A stretch of DNA of 55,675 bases, from positions 24,139-79,813 of the forward strand of contig BRYA01000274.1 in the NCBI GenBank assembly GCA_030267965.1. Reading direction: 5' to 3'. Numbering within the stretch: the stretch's first letter is position 1; every line of letters begins with the position of its first letter. Below are positions 13,781 through 23,632 of the stretch, in pieces. The position numbers were made by a program, and so were the translations under genes. The DNA is from Triparma columacea (taxonomy: Eukaryota > Sar > Bolidophyceae > Parmales > Triparmaceae). The notes beneath the pieces are model-generated. The model searched no databases. It was given only the letters and a program-made list of their open reading frames with translations, and was not told the DNA's origin.

Positions 13781-14722
13781 TTACCGGAGACCAGGGACGG
13801 ACTCCTTGACTCTATCTACGTCCGACTTGCAGTTGAATTCAATCGTGACCCACTCTGAGCCGCTATGGAATCCCTTGAACTGCGCATTGGTGAAGGTGTC
13901 AGGCGTGACAATCCTCGCGAGAACATCACCATCACGTACTCACCTCCCTAAGCTGTTTCCCCGTAATCTTGAATCTAAGTTTACTACTCCCACAGTGGCT
14001 GTTTGTACCCTTGAGTTCCACGTTCTTCATGTCGTTGTACCTCATTATCATCATGATTTCCTTGGACTGGAAGGGATGGTGAAAGGTGTAGACACAGCGG
14101 TCGGCGTAGAAGGATACGGGAGAAGGGTACTTACACGAAAGGGTGCCAACGGAGAATGATTTTGAGGGTGTTGAAAGGAGAGGGGGGGAGGAGGAGGAGA
14201 GGCGAGACTGATCGACTTCTAATCCGGCATTAGACTTTATCGAAGCTACGGGGTTGTGGGGAGGGGAGGGACGGCGTGGGGGAGGTGAGTCGTGAGGACT
14301 CAAGGCTGAAGAAGGGCAGTAACACTCAGCTCGTTTTCGCTTGTCTCTGTTCGTACTTTCTCACCTGTTAAGTCTGCTACACTATTACCTATACTAGCAA
14401 GCTGCTCACTCAAACTAGGTCTCTTCTTTGGTCCAGTCCTCTTCTTCGTAACCCCCTTATTTGCCTCAACATCTGTAGCCTTCAGACTGGCTTTGGTTTT
14501 CGCATTGCTACAATAATCAGGAAGTGGTTGTTTGGGTTGTTCTACGGACTGTGGACCAGCATGAACGGGGGGATTCAGCGCGCTACCCACCGACTTGCCC
14601 TTGTTGTGGGTAATAGACTTGGTTTTTGTGAAGGATGAAGCTCGAGGGACTGGGGTGGAGTAGAAATTAAGGCTGTTTGAAGACGACCCAGAGACTCGAG
14701 AATTCAGGGGCTTACGAGACAT
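13781..14722 (-). CDS. small protein with low-complexity N-terminus and PH-like C-terminus
   Basis: Three exons on the minus strand, 14722-14365, 14305-13944 and 13879-13781, give 272 residues. Phases agree at both joins (1+2 nt, then 0+0). Introns are 59 and 64 nt with GTGAG starts and TTCAG/GCGCAG ends. Exon 1 encodes a Ser/Pro/Lys-rich basic region (MSRKPLNSRVSG...). From about residue 160 a compact beta-rich segment follows: VSFYADRCVYTF, KEIMMIMRYNDMKNVEL, LRFKITGKQL. It ends in the short last exon with WVTIEFNCKSDVDRVKESV. This strand pattern with a terminal helix resembles a PH-like fold, as in some SUMO-protease and chromatin proteins; that comparison is inference. A possible extra 60-nt intron inside exon 2 (GTAAGT near 14125) is also in frame, so an alternative isoform is possible. 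Confidence 0.7.
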
Positions 14723-15214
14723 TGGGATTGGGGTCAGTCACGTTGGTGTGAGTAATGCTGGGGAACTTGGATAAAGAGGAGGGGTTGATTAACTAACGGT
14801 CTGTTTTCCCGTCTATTTTTGCAGAGGGTGGGTCTTTGTGCATCTCAAATGGCGACAACAACGACGTCACAACGTATTTTTTTTGGCAGTCGCAGCTTTT
14901 CGCATATTTCCGAGGCGCCAAACAGTATTTCGGAACCTTAGGTCGTAAGCATGTAGAAAGTGACGAAGATTTGACAATTTATCTCCCTTCAATGACGACA
15001 TTGCGCTGACATTGTCAAGATTAGGGTGAAAAACGATTCAGCAAAGCGCTGGTGTCTTGTTACTCCGAATTACTTACGTCGAAAGTCACTTCATGATGCC
15101 TAGGCATCCAACTCAAAAAATGGAAAATTGGTAGCGCTAATTTTGGAACTTTGGAACCTTGCTCATTCTATTCAATAAGAACTAAGCCCCTCACCCTTCT
15201 TCAAGCTTTCAATC
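14723..15214. promoter_or_regulatory. divergent promoter region: PH-like gene / alpha-tubulin
   Basis: A 492-bp non-coding stretch lies between two divergent start codons. It contains T-rich runs (near 14877) and, at 15095-15108, a perfect 14-bp palindrome, GATGCCTAGGCATC, about 107 bp upstream of the tubulin ATG. No classical TATA box is obvious. The palindrome is a candidate transcription-factor site by inference only. Confidence 0.45.
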
Positions 15215-16911
15215 ATGCGTGGTAAGTAGTTTCGTTTCAGCCGAATGACGACCTCATGTCTTTTTTTTACGCTGTTGTGCGCTAGAATGTCATGATTTTT
15301 TGATTTGGCCCCCTCGAGCTCGTGTACATGGGGCAATTTTTGGGATGTTCCTGAAGAGTGTTGTCTCCGATTTTCCCCATCAATTGACGCGTTGTATAAC
15401 TTTTAACACCGAGAGCGACGACATTGCCATATTTAGTAACGATAAATATTTTAAATTGCCTCCTCTTTGCAGTGTTCGGTTTGAAAATCTGTTATGTAAA
15501 ATGTTTTTGCCCTAACACTCCTCTTCTCTCTCCCCCCCCCCCTCCCAACTCCCCAGAATGTATCTCGATCCACATGGGACAGGCCGGTATCCAGACCGGT
15601 AACGGCTGCTGGGAGCTTTACTGCCTCGAGCACGGCATCCAGCCTGACGGCCAGATGCCCTCCGACAAGACCGTCGGAGGAGGCGACGATGCCTTCAACA
15701 CCTTCTTCTCCGAGACCGGTGCCGGAAAGCACGTCCCCCGTGCCGTCTACGTCGACCTTGAGCCCACCGTCTGTGACGAGGTCAGGTCCGGCACCTACAG
15801 GCAGCTCTACCACCCTGAGCAGATCATCTCCGGAAAGGAGGATGCCGCCAACAACTACGCCCGTGGACACTACACCATCGGAAAGGAGATTGTTGACCTC
15901 GTCCTTGACCGCATCAGGAAGCTCGCCGACAACTGTACCGGCCTTCAGGGATTCCTCGTCTTCCACTCCACCGGAGGAGGAACCGGATCCGGTCTCGGAT
16001 CCCTTCTCCTCGAGAGGCTCTCCGTTGACTATGGCCGCAAGTCCAAGCTTTCCTTCGCTGTGTCTCCTTCTCCCCAGGTTGCCACCGCTGTCGTTGAGCC
16101 CTACAACTCTGTGCTCTCCACCCACTCCCTCCTCGAGCACACCGACTGCACCTTCTGCATGGACAACGAGGCCCTCTACGACGTCTGCCGCAGGAACCTC
16201 GACATTGAGAGGCCTACCTACACCAACCTCAACAGGCTCATCGCCCAGGTCATCTCCTCCCTTACCGCTTCCCTCAGGTTCGATGGAGCCCTCAACGTCG
16301 ACATCACCGAGTTCCAGACCAACCTTGTCCCCTACCCTCGTATTCACTTCATGCTTACGTCCTACGCTCCCGTCATCTCCGCCGAGAAGGCCTACCACGA
16401 GCAGCTCTCCGTGAGTGAGATCACCAACTCCGTCTTCGAGCCTGCCGGCATGATGACCAAGTGCGACCCCAGGCACGGAAAGTACATGGCGTGCTGCCTC
16501 ATGTACCGCGGAGATGTCGTCCCCAAGGACGTCAACGCCGCCGTCGCCACCATCAAGACCAAGAGGACCATCCAGTTCGTCGACTGGTGCCCTACCGGTT
16601 TCAAGTGCGGTATCAACTACCAGCCCCCTACCGTCGTCCCCGGAGGAGACCTCGCCCGCGTCCAGCGTGCCGTGTGCATGGTTGCCAACACCACCGCCAT
16701 CGCCGAGGCTCTTTCCCGCATCGACCACAAGTTCGATCTCATGTACGCCAAGCGTGCCTTCGTCCACTGGTACGTCGGAGAGGGTATGGAGGAGGGAGAG
16801 TTCTCCGAGGCCCGTGAGGATCTTGCCGCCCTCGAGAAGGACTACGAGGAGGTCGGAGCCGAGTCCGCTGAGGGAGAGGGTGAGGAGGAGGACTTCGGAG
16901 AGGAGTACTAA
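15215..16911 (+). CDS. alpha-tubulin
   Basis: Exon 1 is only 7 nt (15215-15221, ATG CGT G). A 335-nt intron follows (GTAAGT...CCCCAG), then exon 2 at 15557-16911. The join gives [15 protein letters not shown], exactly the alpha-tubulin N-terminus, and 453 residues, the normal family length. Visible hallmarks are the tubulin signature GGGTGSG, Lys40 in the SDKTVG loop (the alpha-tubulin acetylation site), and an acidic C-terminus ending in EEY, suited to detyrosination. It forms the alpha subunit of the alpha/beta dimer that builds microtubules and flagellar axonemes. Third codon positions are overwhelmingly C or G, unlike several neighbours, which fits high expression. That bias also creates a long antisense open frame. 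The intron after the second codon has a C-run just before its acceptor. Confidence 0.99.
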
Positions 16912-17075
16912 ATCCCTACCCTAGATATCGCATCCTTATGACGAGATTCTAGGCATTTCACATGACGGTACTATCCTGATAGTATAAGAGTTAACAAAAA
17001 CCTCTTTAATATGAAAAATACATTGGTTCCTTTCGTTTCTATACTTTATCTCATCTCGCGTTTATCTCTCCTCGC

Positions 17076-18408
17076 TCATCTCCTGAAGAAACCGGCAACG
17101 TTTGCCTTTGGAGAAATCATTCGTGGATTGTCTCGGAAGTCGTGGAAGTCTTTTGTGTGAAAATCTGCAATTGGGTGGGATAAGAGCTGGGGGATGAGAG
17201 CTTCATTCGTTGCTTCATTCGATGCTTCATTTCCAAACCCAGGAATTGCTCACCTCCTTTCGGACCGGCATCTGCTTTGTCCTCCAAAAGCTCCTCTTCT
17301 GTAAACAATTCACGTACTAGCTTGTGCTGGTAAAGCATTGCAGGGTTCCCTATCTTTATCAAGGATTCAGTCTCAGCGTAATAGATGAAACCCAAGAAAG
17401 GTAAACAGAGGATTATTGAGGCTGGCGGGGAGAATTTTGCTGCCACATGTAAAACGAGCCGCGAATGTATGTGTGAGCACCGCGAAGCAATTGAATCTCT
17501 TTATTCTATTTCACGGGCCGTCCTAACCCTCACCTGCACACAAGGGTAACGCGCACAGAAAGGATATCAGCGCATGAAGTCCCAGTTCGAAAGCAACCAG
17601 CAGCATGTCCCGTCGCAACACCATGAATCTCAATTTTGATTCGACGTCAGGGAGGTAAATCGAGAGCGTTGAATACAGCAACAAAGAGTTCAATATTCCA
17701 CAAGACGATTTCCAGATTGAGTACGAAAGGAGGATAAGTTCGACTATGTGCACGGCGTGCATTATGGTGGGGCGATTAAGCCAGGCCTCGTAAAAATCTA
17801 AAGTGTCCTCGTCCGACCCGCCCAGTGTTGGCGATTCAAGGTTGATGAGTGTGACCTCATGAATTGAAAGCGGGATGGAGATTCCAAGCGTCAGGGTGCT
17901 TATGATCATGCAATTCGACAAGAAGCCGAGGGTTTCGTCAGCAAGACTCAACATGTTTCGCAGAAACTCTGAGCAGGGAAAGCAGCAGACTGCGAGTTAG
18001 CTTGAGATACCAAGTAGGGGCAACCAAATAGGGGCGCAACCAAATAACTTACCTCGCTCCTCCTCGGGAGTAATTGAACCCGTGTTTTTGGTGTCCAGTC
18101 TCCCCATCCTCAGTAGCATCCCGACACCCTCATGTTGCCCGAGAGACTTATTGTAGATGGGTTCATAAAGCGAGAGTTTATCCTCTTGCATTTGGGCCCA
18201 TGGCTTCAACAAAGCCCTGCATTTAGCGCAGCAAGAAAAATACGAAAGGGTATATGTGTTAGAGAACCATGTATCCATGTTACTACTCATTCGCGACCTA
18301 CCTTGCCTCCTTTGCCAGTCCACAGAGTCGCTCCTGCCGGGAGGTTGCCTGTTTTCCTCCGAAGTCTATGGATGTTTGGGGAACTATTCGCTTCTTGCGG
18401 CCGAACAT
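17076..18408 (-). CDS. four-membrane-segment protein of unknown function
   Basis: Five exons on the minus strand, 18408-18302, 18216-18053, 17968-17534, 17439-17254 and 17164-17076, total 981 nt and 326 residues. Every join is in phase, and the donors are GTAGGT, GTAAGT, GTGAGG and GTGAGC. The N-terminus is basic and soluble (MFGRKKRIVPQTSIDFGGKQ). A helical region ends in PEEER, then hydrophobic segments follow near residues 105-125, 165-190, 213-233 and 240-258. The C-terminal tail is charged and ends NVAGFFRR, basic like some retrieval or trafficking signals (inference). I do not recognise the family. The gene is divergent from the FAAH-type amidase with 75 bp between start codons, so the two may be co-regulated. 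Confidence 0.72.
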
Positions 18409-18483
18409 GTTGGAGATCCAATAATGAGCTGTATAGTTTCGGAACCTAAAATTAATTTTTATTGAATTTTGTGAATTGCTTTA
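18409..18483. promoter_or_regulatory. 75-bp bidirectional promoter
   Basis: The start codons of the minus-strand membrane protein and the plus-strand amidase are separated by only 75 bp. The interval is AT-rich around 18450-18475 (AATTAATTTTTATTG) and must contain both core promoters and both 5' leaders, unless either gene has a further upstream exon. Confidence 0.5.
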
Positions 18484-20631
18484 ATGTTGAGAACAGCGGC
18501 AACCGTATGTTTAGTTTGTGCTTTCATCACAGCTATTTTGTCAGTCTCTGAACGCCGCATCGACAGGGACCACCCTACCGTCACCTTGGGTAATATGCAG
18601 TGAGTTCAAGTGGATTGGACACCGGGTATCTGCGAATGAACTAACATTTTCACCATGCTGCAGGTACGACATGGAGCCTGCGAAGGCTCCCGTGTTAACT
18701 GGCCCCGCTCTTACCGCCTTTTCGTGGTTGGCGACCTCAACTCCCTTTGCTCATGCAATCAGGCGTTTCCTTCTCCTTGACAACGGTGTCACAAAGCTTA
18801 GGGAGCTGGCGGCGCAGATGGGAGGGCTAGCTCCGATGTACTATCCTATGGAAAGGATGGACAAGGCGAGAAGGGTGGCCCACGAGGCCGCGGTTTCCGC
18901 CGCTCAGGCTGCCAGCTATACCATGGACGACATCTTCAGGTTCCCTCCCAAGAAGCACCCCCTCTTCAACGCCGAGTCTTCCGACGTCGTTGCGCTGCAC
19001 GAGGCCTTCAAGGCCGAGTCGTCCACACCGACCGCCGTGGCGAACAAAATCCTTTCGGCCTTCCCTGCGCTTCAAGATAAATATCGCCCCTTCTCATCCT
19101 TCCCTCTGCTCGGGGACATCGAGGCAGCCGCCGCGGCTTCTACCCAGCGCTACAAGCAGGGCGCTTACTTGAGCGTCTGGGACGGTGTCCCTGTCGCCCT
19201 CAAGGACATGGTCCACATCAAGGGCTACGAGATGTCAGACGGATCAGGTGAGAAGGTTTTATTGGGGTTGGGGTTGTAGAATAATATGGGAGAAAGGGAA
19301 AGGCAAAGAGCTCGCCCGTAATCATCGCACCTAATACCCTCTGCCTCGCACACAGCGTCCAACGTGGGCGTCGGAGGGAACAGGACTTCAGACGACCTCC
19401 TCGTAGAGCGATTCCGTGAGCTCGGCGCGATCATTCTCCCCCCTACAGCCATGACTGAGGGCGGCGTCACCCCAGTTGGGTACTCCACCTACGTTCAGGG
19501 TTCGCTTAACCCTTATGATCCCACTCATTACTCCGGCGGCTCAAGCGCCGGTTCCGCCGTAGCCGTCGCGCTCGGTCTTTGCCCAGTCAGCATCGGCTTT
19601 GACGGGGGCGGTTCCATCAGGACGCCTGCGAGCCTCTCCGGCGTGTACGGCTTCGCCACCGGGCTGGGGAGGTTCCCGTTTACCTCACACACGGCGGGGA
19701 CTCTCATCAAGGCGGGGCCGTTCGCAAGGAAGGTCGCGGACCTAGTTCTGGCGTACAGTGTCCTCTCCCGTCACTCTCCTGTACACAATTTCTACGGCGA
19801 GATGTACGATGGAGTTCGTACCCCCGAGCCTCTCCTCAACGAGGTTCTAATCGGTGGTGGCGTCGGCGATCTTGAGGGTGTGACGCTCGGAGTCTTTGAA
19901 GAGTGGTTCGAGGACGCCAGTGAAGAGGTTGTGAGGTGAGGCAAGAGGGTTTGCTGGTGTTTAGGAGTGGGCGACAAAACTAATCTCTTGCATTTGCCCC
20001 CCCTCCTCGCTCTTCCCTTAGGAGGAACAAGGAGGTCGTCGCTGCGCTGGTAAAGAAGGGTGCCACAGTGAAGACCTTCGCTCTCCCCAACATGCAGCAC
20101 GCCAGGCTTTCCCACGCCATGAAGATAACCTCCGAGTTCGCCATGGACTGGGACGGTCCTTACAGCGAGGGTTTGAACCTTGAGGCTGCAACGAGGGTGA
20201 CGGTGGGGCTGGGGTCGGTGTCTACGTCGCTGGAGGTACTGGCGGCGGAGAAGATTAGACGCTACTTTGGGGAACACGTGAAGGCGCTCTTCAGAGAGCA
20301 GGGTATCCACGCAGTTGTTACACCGACCACCCCCGTGTCAGCTCCAAAGATCCCCGCGGGGCTGGACCGGGAAATTGGGCAGAGCAACACTGCGCTGGCT
20401 GTCGATTTGCTCAAGTTCGCATTCTTAGGAAACTTCCTCGGCCTTCCCGGCGTCGCTTGCCCGGTCGGCTTTGACAAGACTAACGACGACATGCCGCTCA
20501 GCATTCTCTTCACTGGGCAACAGTGGGAGGGCGAGGGAAAGGTCATGAGGCTTGCAGCTGCCGTAGAGGAAGTCGTCAAGGAGCGGGGGTGGAACACGAG
20601 GGAAGTTGCGGAGAAGTTGGAGTTGTTATAA
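18484..20631 (+). CDS. fatty-acid-amide-hydrolase-type amidase (amidase signature family)
   Basis: Four exons (18484-18599, 18664-19247, 19356-19935, 20022-20631) give 629 residues, all joins in phase. Exon 1 supplies a hydrophobic N-terminal segment (TAATVCLVCAFITAIL) that should anchor or target the enzyme to the endomembrane system. The amidase-signature triad is present: Lys219 in PVALKDMVH, cis-Ser296 in SGGSSAGSA, and nucleophile Ser320 in GFDGGGSIRTPAS. The 24-residue gap between the two serines equals that of rat FAAH. Length and the RYD/YDMEPAKAPVLTGPAL-like lead-in resemble plant FAAH enzymes, which hydrolyse N-acylethanolamines to fatty acid plus ethanolamine; bacterial GatA proteins are shorter. 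Substrate choice cannot be read from the sequence. The alternative donor GTAATA at ~18590 would break the frame, so GTGAGT at 18600 was chosen. Confidence 0.88.
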
Positions 20632-20731
20632 AGCTCTTCATGGTGAACTAGGAAAAACCCTAACACGAATCAAAACAACAAAGTTGTCGTTAAAACACAA
20701 ACAGCCTACTACCCCCCTTCAATCCCTCCAC

Positions 20732-22894
20732 TCACTCCACGACCCTTGTCCTGCACTCCGGGCATACAGCGTCTCTCTTTTTCTTCCCTCTCAGCCATAT
20801 CCCCATGCACTCCTTATGGTACCTATGTCCGCATCTCGCTAGCGTCCCTACTTGGTCTTCGCAGGGTTCAGGGGGGGAGGTGGGAGAGGAAGGGTCATCG
20901 TTAACGACGGGGGTTGAAGGGGATAACGTGTCGAGACATATTGCGCAGATTGTTGTGCCGTCTGTAAACGTAGGACCACCACCTTCAACCTGTGGGGTTT
21001 TTTGCAGCGCGCAAAGAGGGGGGGAAGATGGGGAGGGGGGGGGGTAGAGAGAGGGAGGTGAGGGATGGAGGGTTCACAATTGCATTTTTTTTTGACCATG
21101 CAGACGGTGCGTTTTGTTTGTTGTGTATTGTTCCTCAGTATGGTCGTTTGGCAGCCATTTATGGGTTGCTGGCGTTTAATCATAGCGCATGTCTCCGAAA
21201 TGCACGTCGCATATCATATTCTTTCTCTCTTTGTGGGTTATCTCTTCATCGGAACGAACAAACAAAAAGCAACGAAACGAAACGAAATCACGCCGACCAT
21301 CTCACCTTTTCCTTTGCGTTCCTTAGCGAGTTGGTTATTCCTTTGAATACCCCCTTGTCCTCGTCCTTCTTCTCTCTCTCTCCCCCCCCCTCCCCCGTTT
21401 CCATGTCTTTAATAATACCCTCACCCTCCCCTTCGTATCTCCATATTTCCTCTCCGTACTCCCTAACCTCATCCCCATCCTCCACGTTCGTTGCCGGGCT
21501 GCCGCTGGCGCGGGGGAGGGGGCCTCCTGCTTCGAATCTACGACGCTCCTCCATAGCCTCCTCAAGACGACGGATCGTGGTTAAACGACGCATGCGGTGG
21601 GATGCACTTATCTGAGAAAATAAGAGGGAAAGCGAAATACGGGAGAGAGGAGGGGGGGGGGGAGGGAGAAAGGGGGTGTGTGTGTGTTTGGGTGTTACAA
21701 AAAGACAGAGAAAGAGAGAGAGGGAGAATTATATTGTGCAGACGGTGCGTTTGTTTGTTGTGTATTGTTCCTCAGGATGGTTGTTTGGCAGCCATTTTAT
21801 TATTGCTGGCGTTAAATCATTGCGCGTGTCTCCGAAATGCACGTCGCATATCATAAGTGGTAAATACATGTGGGTTACCTCTTCATCGGAACGAACAAAC
21901 AAAAAGCAACAAAACGGAATCACGCCGACCCGCTTCCTCACATCTTACCTGCATTCCATAGTGCCAGCCGTTGCGAAGGGCGAAAGTGTATTGTGTTAGG
22001 GCTGTGTAATGTGTCGCTGTTATCGTCCTTGTCACAGTTCTTGTTGTTGGTTTTGTTGTATATTGTTCCTCAGTATGGTCGTTTGGCAGCCGTTTCTTCC
22101 TTGCTGGCGTTATATCATTGCGCGTGTCTCCGAAATGCACGTCGCATATCATAACAATCTCTGGTTGTGGTATATTTACATCAGCGGAACAAACAACATT
22201 CAACATCTCAAACAACTTTGCAATACCATTCCTTCCTTCCTTCCTTCCTTCCTTACCTGCATCATCGAATGTGTGTGCGAGGAGGGGAGAATAACGACGG
22301 ATATCGAGTGCGATTGAAGATTGGTGTTAGGTCACTCTTATGCAGGAAGGTACTGTGTGAAGTAATAACAGCTTGTTGTTGTCATGTGTTTGTTCCTCAG
22401 TATGGTCGTTTGGCAGCCATTTCAGAAACTGGCGTTTAATCATTGCGCGTGTCTCCGAAATGCACGTCGCATATCATACAAGAAGTCAAATTGTGGTATA
22501 TTTACATCAGCGGAACAAACAAAAACAAACAGCGACAAAAAGGAAATCACGCCAACCCACTCGTTCACATCTTACCTGCATGAGTTTGGGGGACGGTGAG
22601 AAGTGGTGAGAAGCGTTGAGAAGAAGGTTGTAAAAAAGGCAGTTTACCAGCTCACAAACGCTCAACCCCAAAAATGAAGCCACACCCCTCAATACACCCT
22701 TAATACAACACATAGACACACACACATAGTCTCACCTGTCTCTGTCTCCTAATATGGCACGCGCAGAACACTAATATAAGGCCAATCCCTGCAACTAAGT
22801 ACACATAAAACCACAACTCGTCGGTTGAGTTGTTCTCGGTGTTGTTGGGGTTACTTCCTCCCCCATTGTTCTGTAGAATACGATTTGATGACAT
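20732..22894 (-). CDS. ATL-like one-TM RING-H2 protein, host of intronic RNA-like elements
   Basis: Three coding exons on the minus strand, 22894-22736, 21611-21306 and 20989-20732, are each whole codons (53+102+85) and give 240 residues. Exon 1 encodes an Asn-rich lumenal N-terminus and one membrane helix (LWFYVYLVAGIGLILVFCAC). Exon 2 is a charged coiled linker. Exon 3 carries the RING: Cys170, Cys173, Cys208, His210, His213, Cys216, Cys231, Cys234, a C3H2C3 pattern with an unusually long first loop (34 residues). One TM plus RING-H2 is the plant ATL ubiquitin-ligase architecture, implying E2 recruitment at a membrane; the target is unknown. Introns are 1124 nt and 316 nt, far longer than neighbours, because they hold four related RNA-like elements. 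The RING exon contains no usable start codon, so a plain ORF scan misses it. Confidence 0.82.
21127..21262 (-). ncRNA. intronic C/D-box-like structured RNA element, copy A
   Basis: Lies in intron 2 of the RING-H2 gene, on the host strand. On the minus strand it runs from TTTGTTCGTTCC, through a C-box-like CGATGAAG, to CTGA followed by GGAACAAT, so the ends can pair (GTTCC/GGAAC) next to box-like motifs. A core hairpin GCGACGTG...CATGCGC is present, with a G-U wobble where the other copies have G-C. The core is not coding, because ATGATTAA places stops in it. C/D snoRNA identity is inference. Confidence 0.5.
21764..21899 (-). ncRNA. intronic C/D-box-like structured RNA element, copy B
   Basis: In intron 1 of the RING-H2 gene. 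It shares the end stem (GTTCC/GGAAC), the core hairpin GCGACGTG/CACGCGC and the terminal CTGA with copy A. Just before CTGA it differs (AACAACCATC rather than ACGACCATA), which would weaken any guide pairing there. Homology to copy A also covers the flanking intron, from the donor through the CGCACCGTCTGCA motif after the element. Confidence 0.5.
22062..22193 (-). ncRNA. intronic C/D-box-like structured RNA element, copy C
   Basis: In intron 1 of the RING-H2 gene. It starts TTTGTTCC-GCTGATGTA, a better box-C match (TGATGTA) than copies A and B, and ends CTGA-GGAACAAT. The core hairpin is intact. Upstream on the minus strand, a TTCC tetranucleotide run (GGAA on that strand) follows a GCAG|GTAAG junction at 22257/22256. 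Confidence 0.5.
22389..22519 (-). ncRNA. intronic C/D-box-like structured RNA element, copy D
   Basis: The copy nearest the host gene's first exon. It has perfect 8-bp complementary ends, TTTGTTCC and GGAACAAA, flanking TGATGTA and CTGA. Core and hairpin match copy C. The segment between core and end (TTTCTGAAAT) also contains an internal CTGA that could act as D'. A CAG|GTAAG junction lies upstream at 22576/22575. Confidence 0.52.
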
Positions 22895-23191
22895 TGTAGG
22901 TATGAATGGAGTTAAGAAGGACCTTTTGAGACACTAGTTCACACAAATACTGTCGTATTTAGGCTAATCTCCTAAAGAATTTGGCAATTAAGAAATTGAC
23001 TCACGAATTGAGAAACCCCAAAAATTGGCCATTTTTTATTTTTTTAAAGAGTGAGAATCGCAGGGTGGGTTACACCTCACGAGGACTGTGCTCATTTAAT
23101 CGAGGTTCTTCTTCAGGGTCTCGTCCTGTACAGTAAAATCTGGGTAATAACAGATCAGGTGATTTGGATGATAAATAGAAATTCGGCTAAA
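22895..23191. other. intergenic: RING gene promoter region
   Basis: Non-coding and AT-rich near 23030-23045 (run of T). It holds the upstream region of the RING gene and the 3' end of the next minus-strand gene. The right part (from 23137) is one copy of a direct repeat that recurs at about 23668-23735. Confidence 0.4.
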
Positions 23192-23632
23192 CTAATCAGA
23201 GCGTTGTGCCTCCAAATCTTGAACCACATTACCCTCCGCGCCTTCGTCCCCTGATACCTGGTATGCATTCGCCGCCCAATCTCTCCCTCTCCTCTCTCTC
23301 TCTCTCGCTTCCTCTCTCTTTTCCTCTCTCTCTCTCTCTGTTTGGGTTAGGAAGTAACCCTTGCCTGGGTTTGTTGGAGGAAGCTCGACGCCTACATGTA
23401 CTTGCTCTCCAGAACCACAATTGCAGCCGCCTCCGCCGCCGCCGCCTTCCTTTGACACCTTGTCAAAGAGGAGACAGCAGTCGATAACGAACGTCACGCT
23501 AAACAGAACAATAGCTGCTGTTGCGGTAACTAAACCCTCTCCACTGGCTTGAGATCCAATCAAAATAACAATACAGGTCGTGCAAGTGACTGGGAGGATC
23601 TTGCAGCCTTGAGCCAATGCTTTTTCGGCCAT
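23192..23632 (-). CDS. small two-TM protein with Gly-rich and charged tail
   Basis: Single-exon ORF of 146 residues with an ATG at 23632 and TAG stop at 23192. Two hydrophobic segments lie near residues 13-27 (LPVTCTTCIVILIGS) and 34-56 (VTATAAIVLFSVTFVIDCCLLF). A run of seven glycines with Cys (GGCNCGSGE) follows, then a long Glu/Arg-rich stretch that partly reflects a GA-rich microsatellite (23285-23340). No family is recognised. It is in the same orientation as the RING gene and divergent from the Sfi1-like giant. Similar 60-70 bp direct repeats sit at its 3' end and in its promoter. A true gene is likely but not certain. Confidence 0.55.
   Translation of the reverse strand: MAEKALAQGCKILPVTCTTCIVILIGSQASGEGLVTATAAIVLFSVTFVIDCCLLFDKVSKEGGGGGGGCNCGSGEQVHVGVELPPTNPGKGYFLTQTEREREEKREEARERERRGRDWAANAYQVSGDEGAEGNVVQDLEAQRSD

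Noticed and set aside
15451..16767. 438-codon open frame antisense to alpha-tubulin
   Set aside because: It is the mirror of strong C/G-ending codon bias in the tubulin exon; its translation is low-complexity Gly/Val/Asp and matches nothing sensible.
21729..21941. Minus-strand peptide with CDVHFGDTRND resembling a coding exon
   Set aside because: The same core in copies A and D has stop codons in that frame, and conservation follows a hairpin rather than codon positions.
22231..22254. TTCC tetranucleotide run as a regulatory or CRISPR-like array
   Set aside because: A simple microsatellite of six units; there are no spacers.
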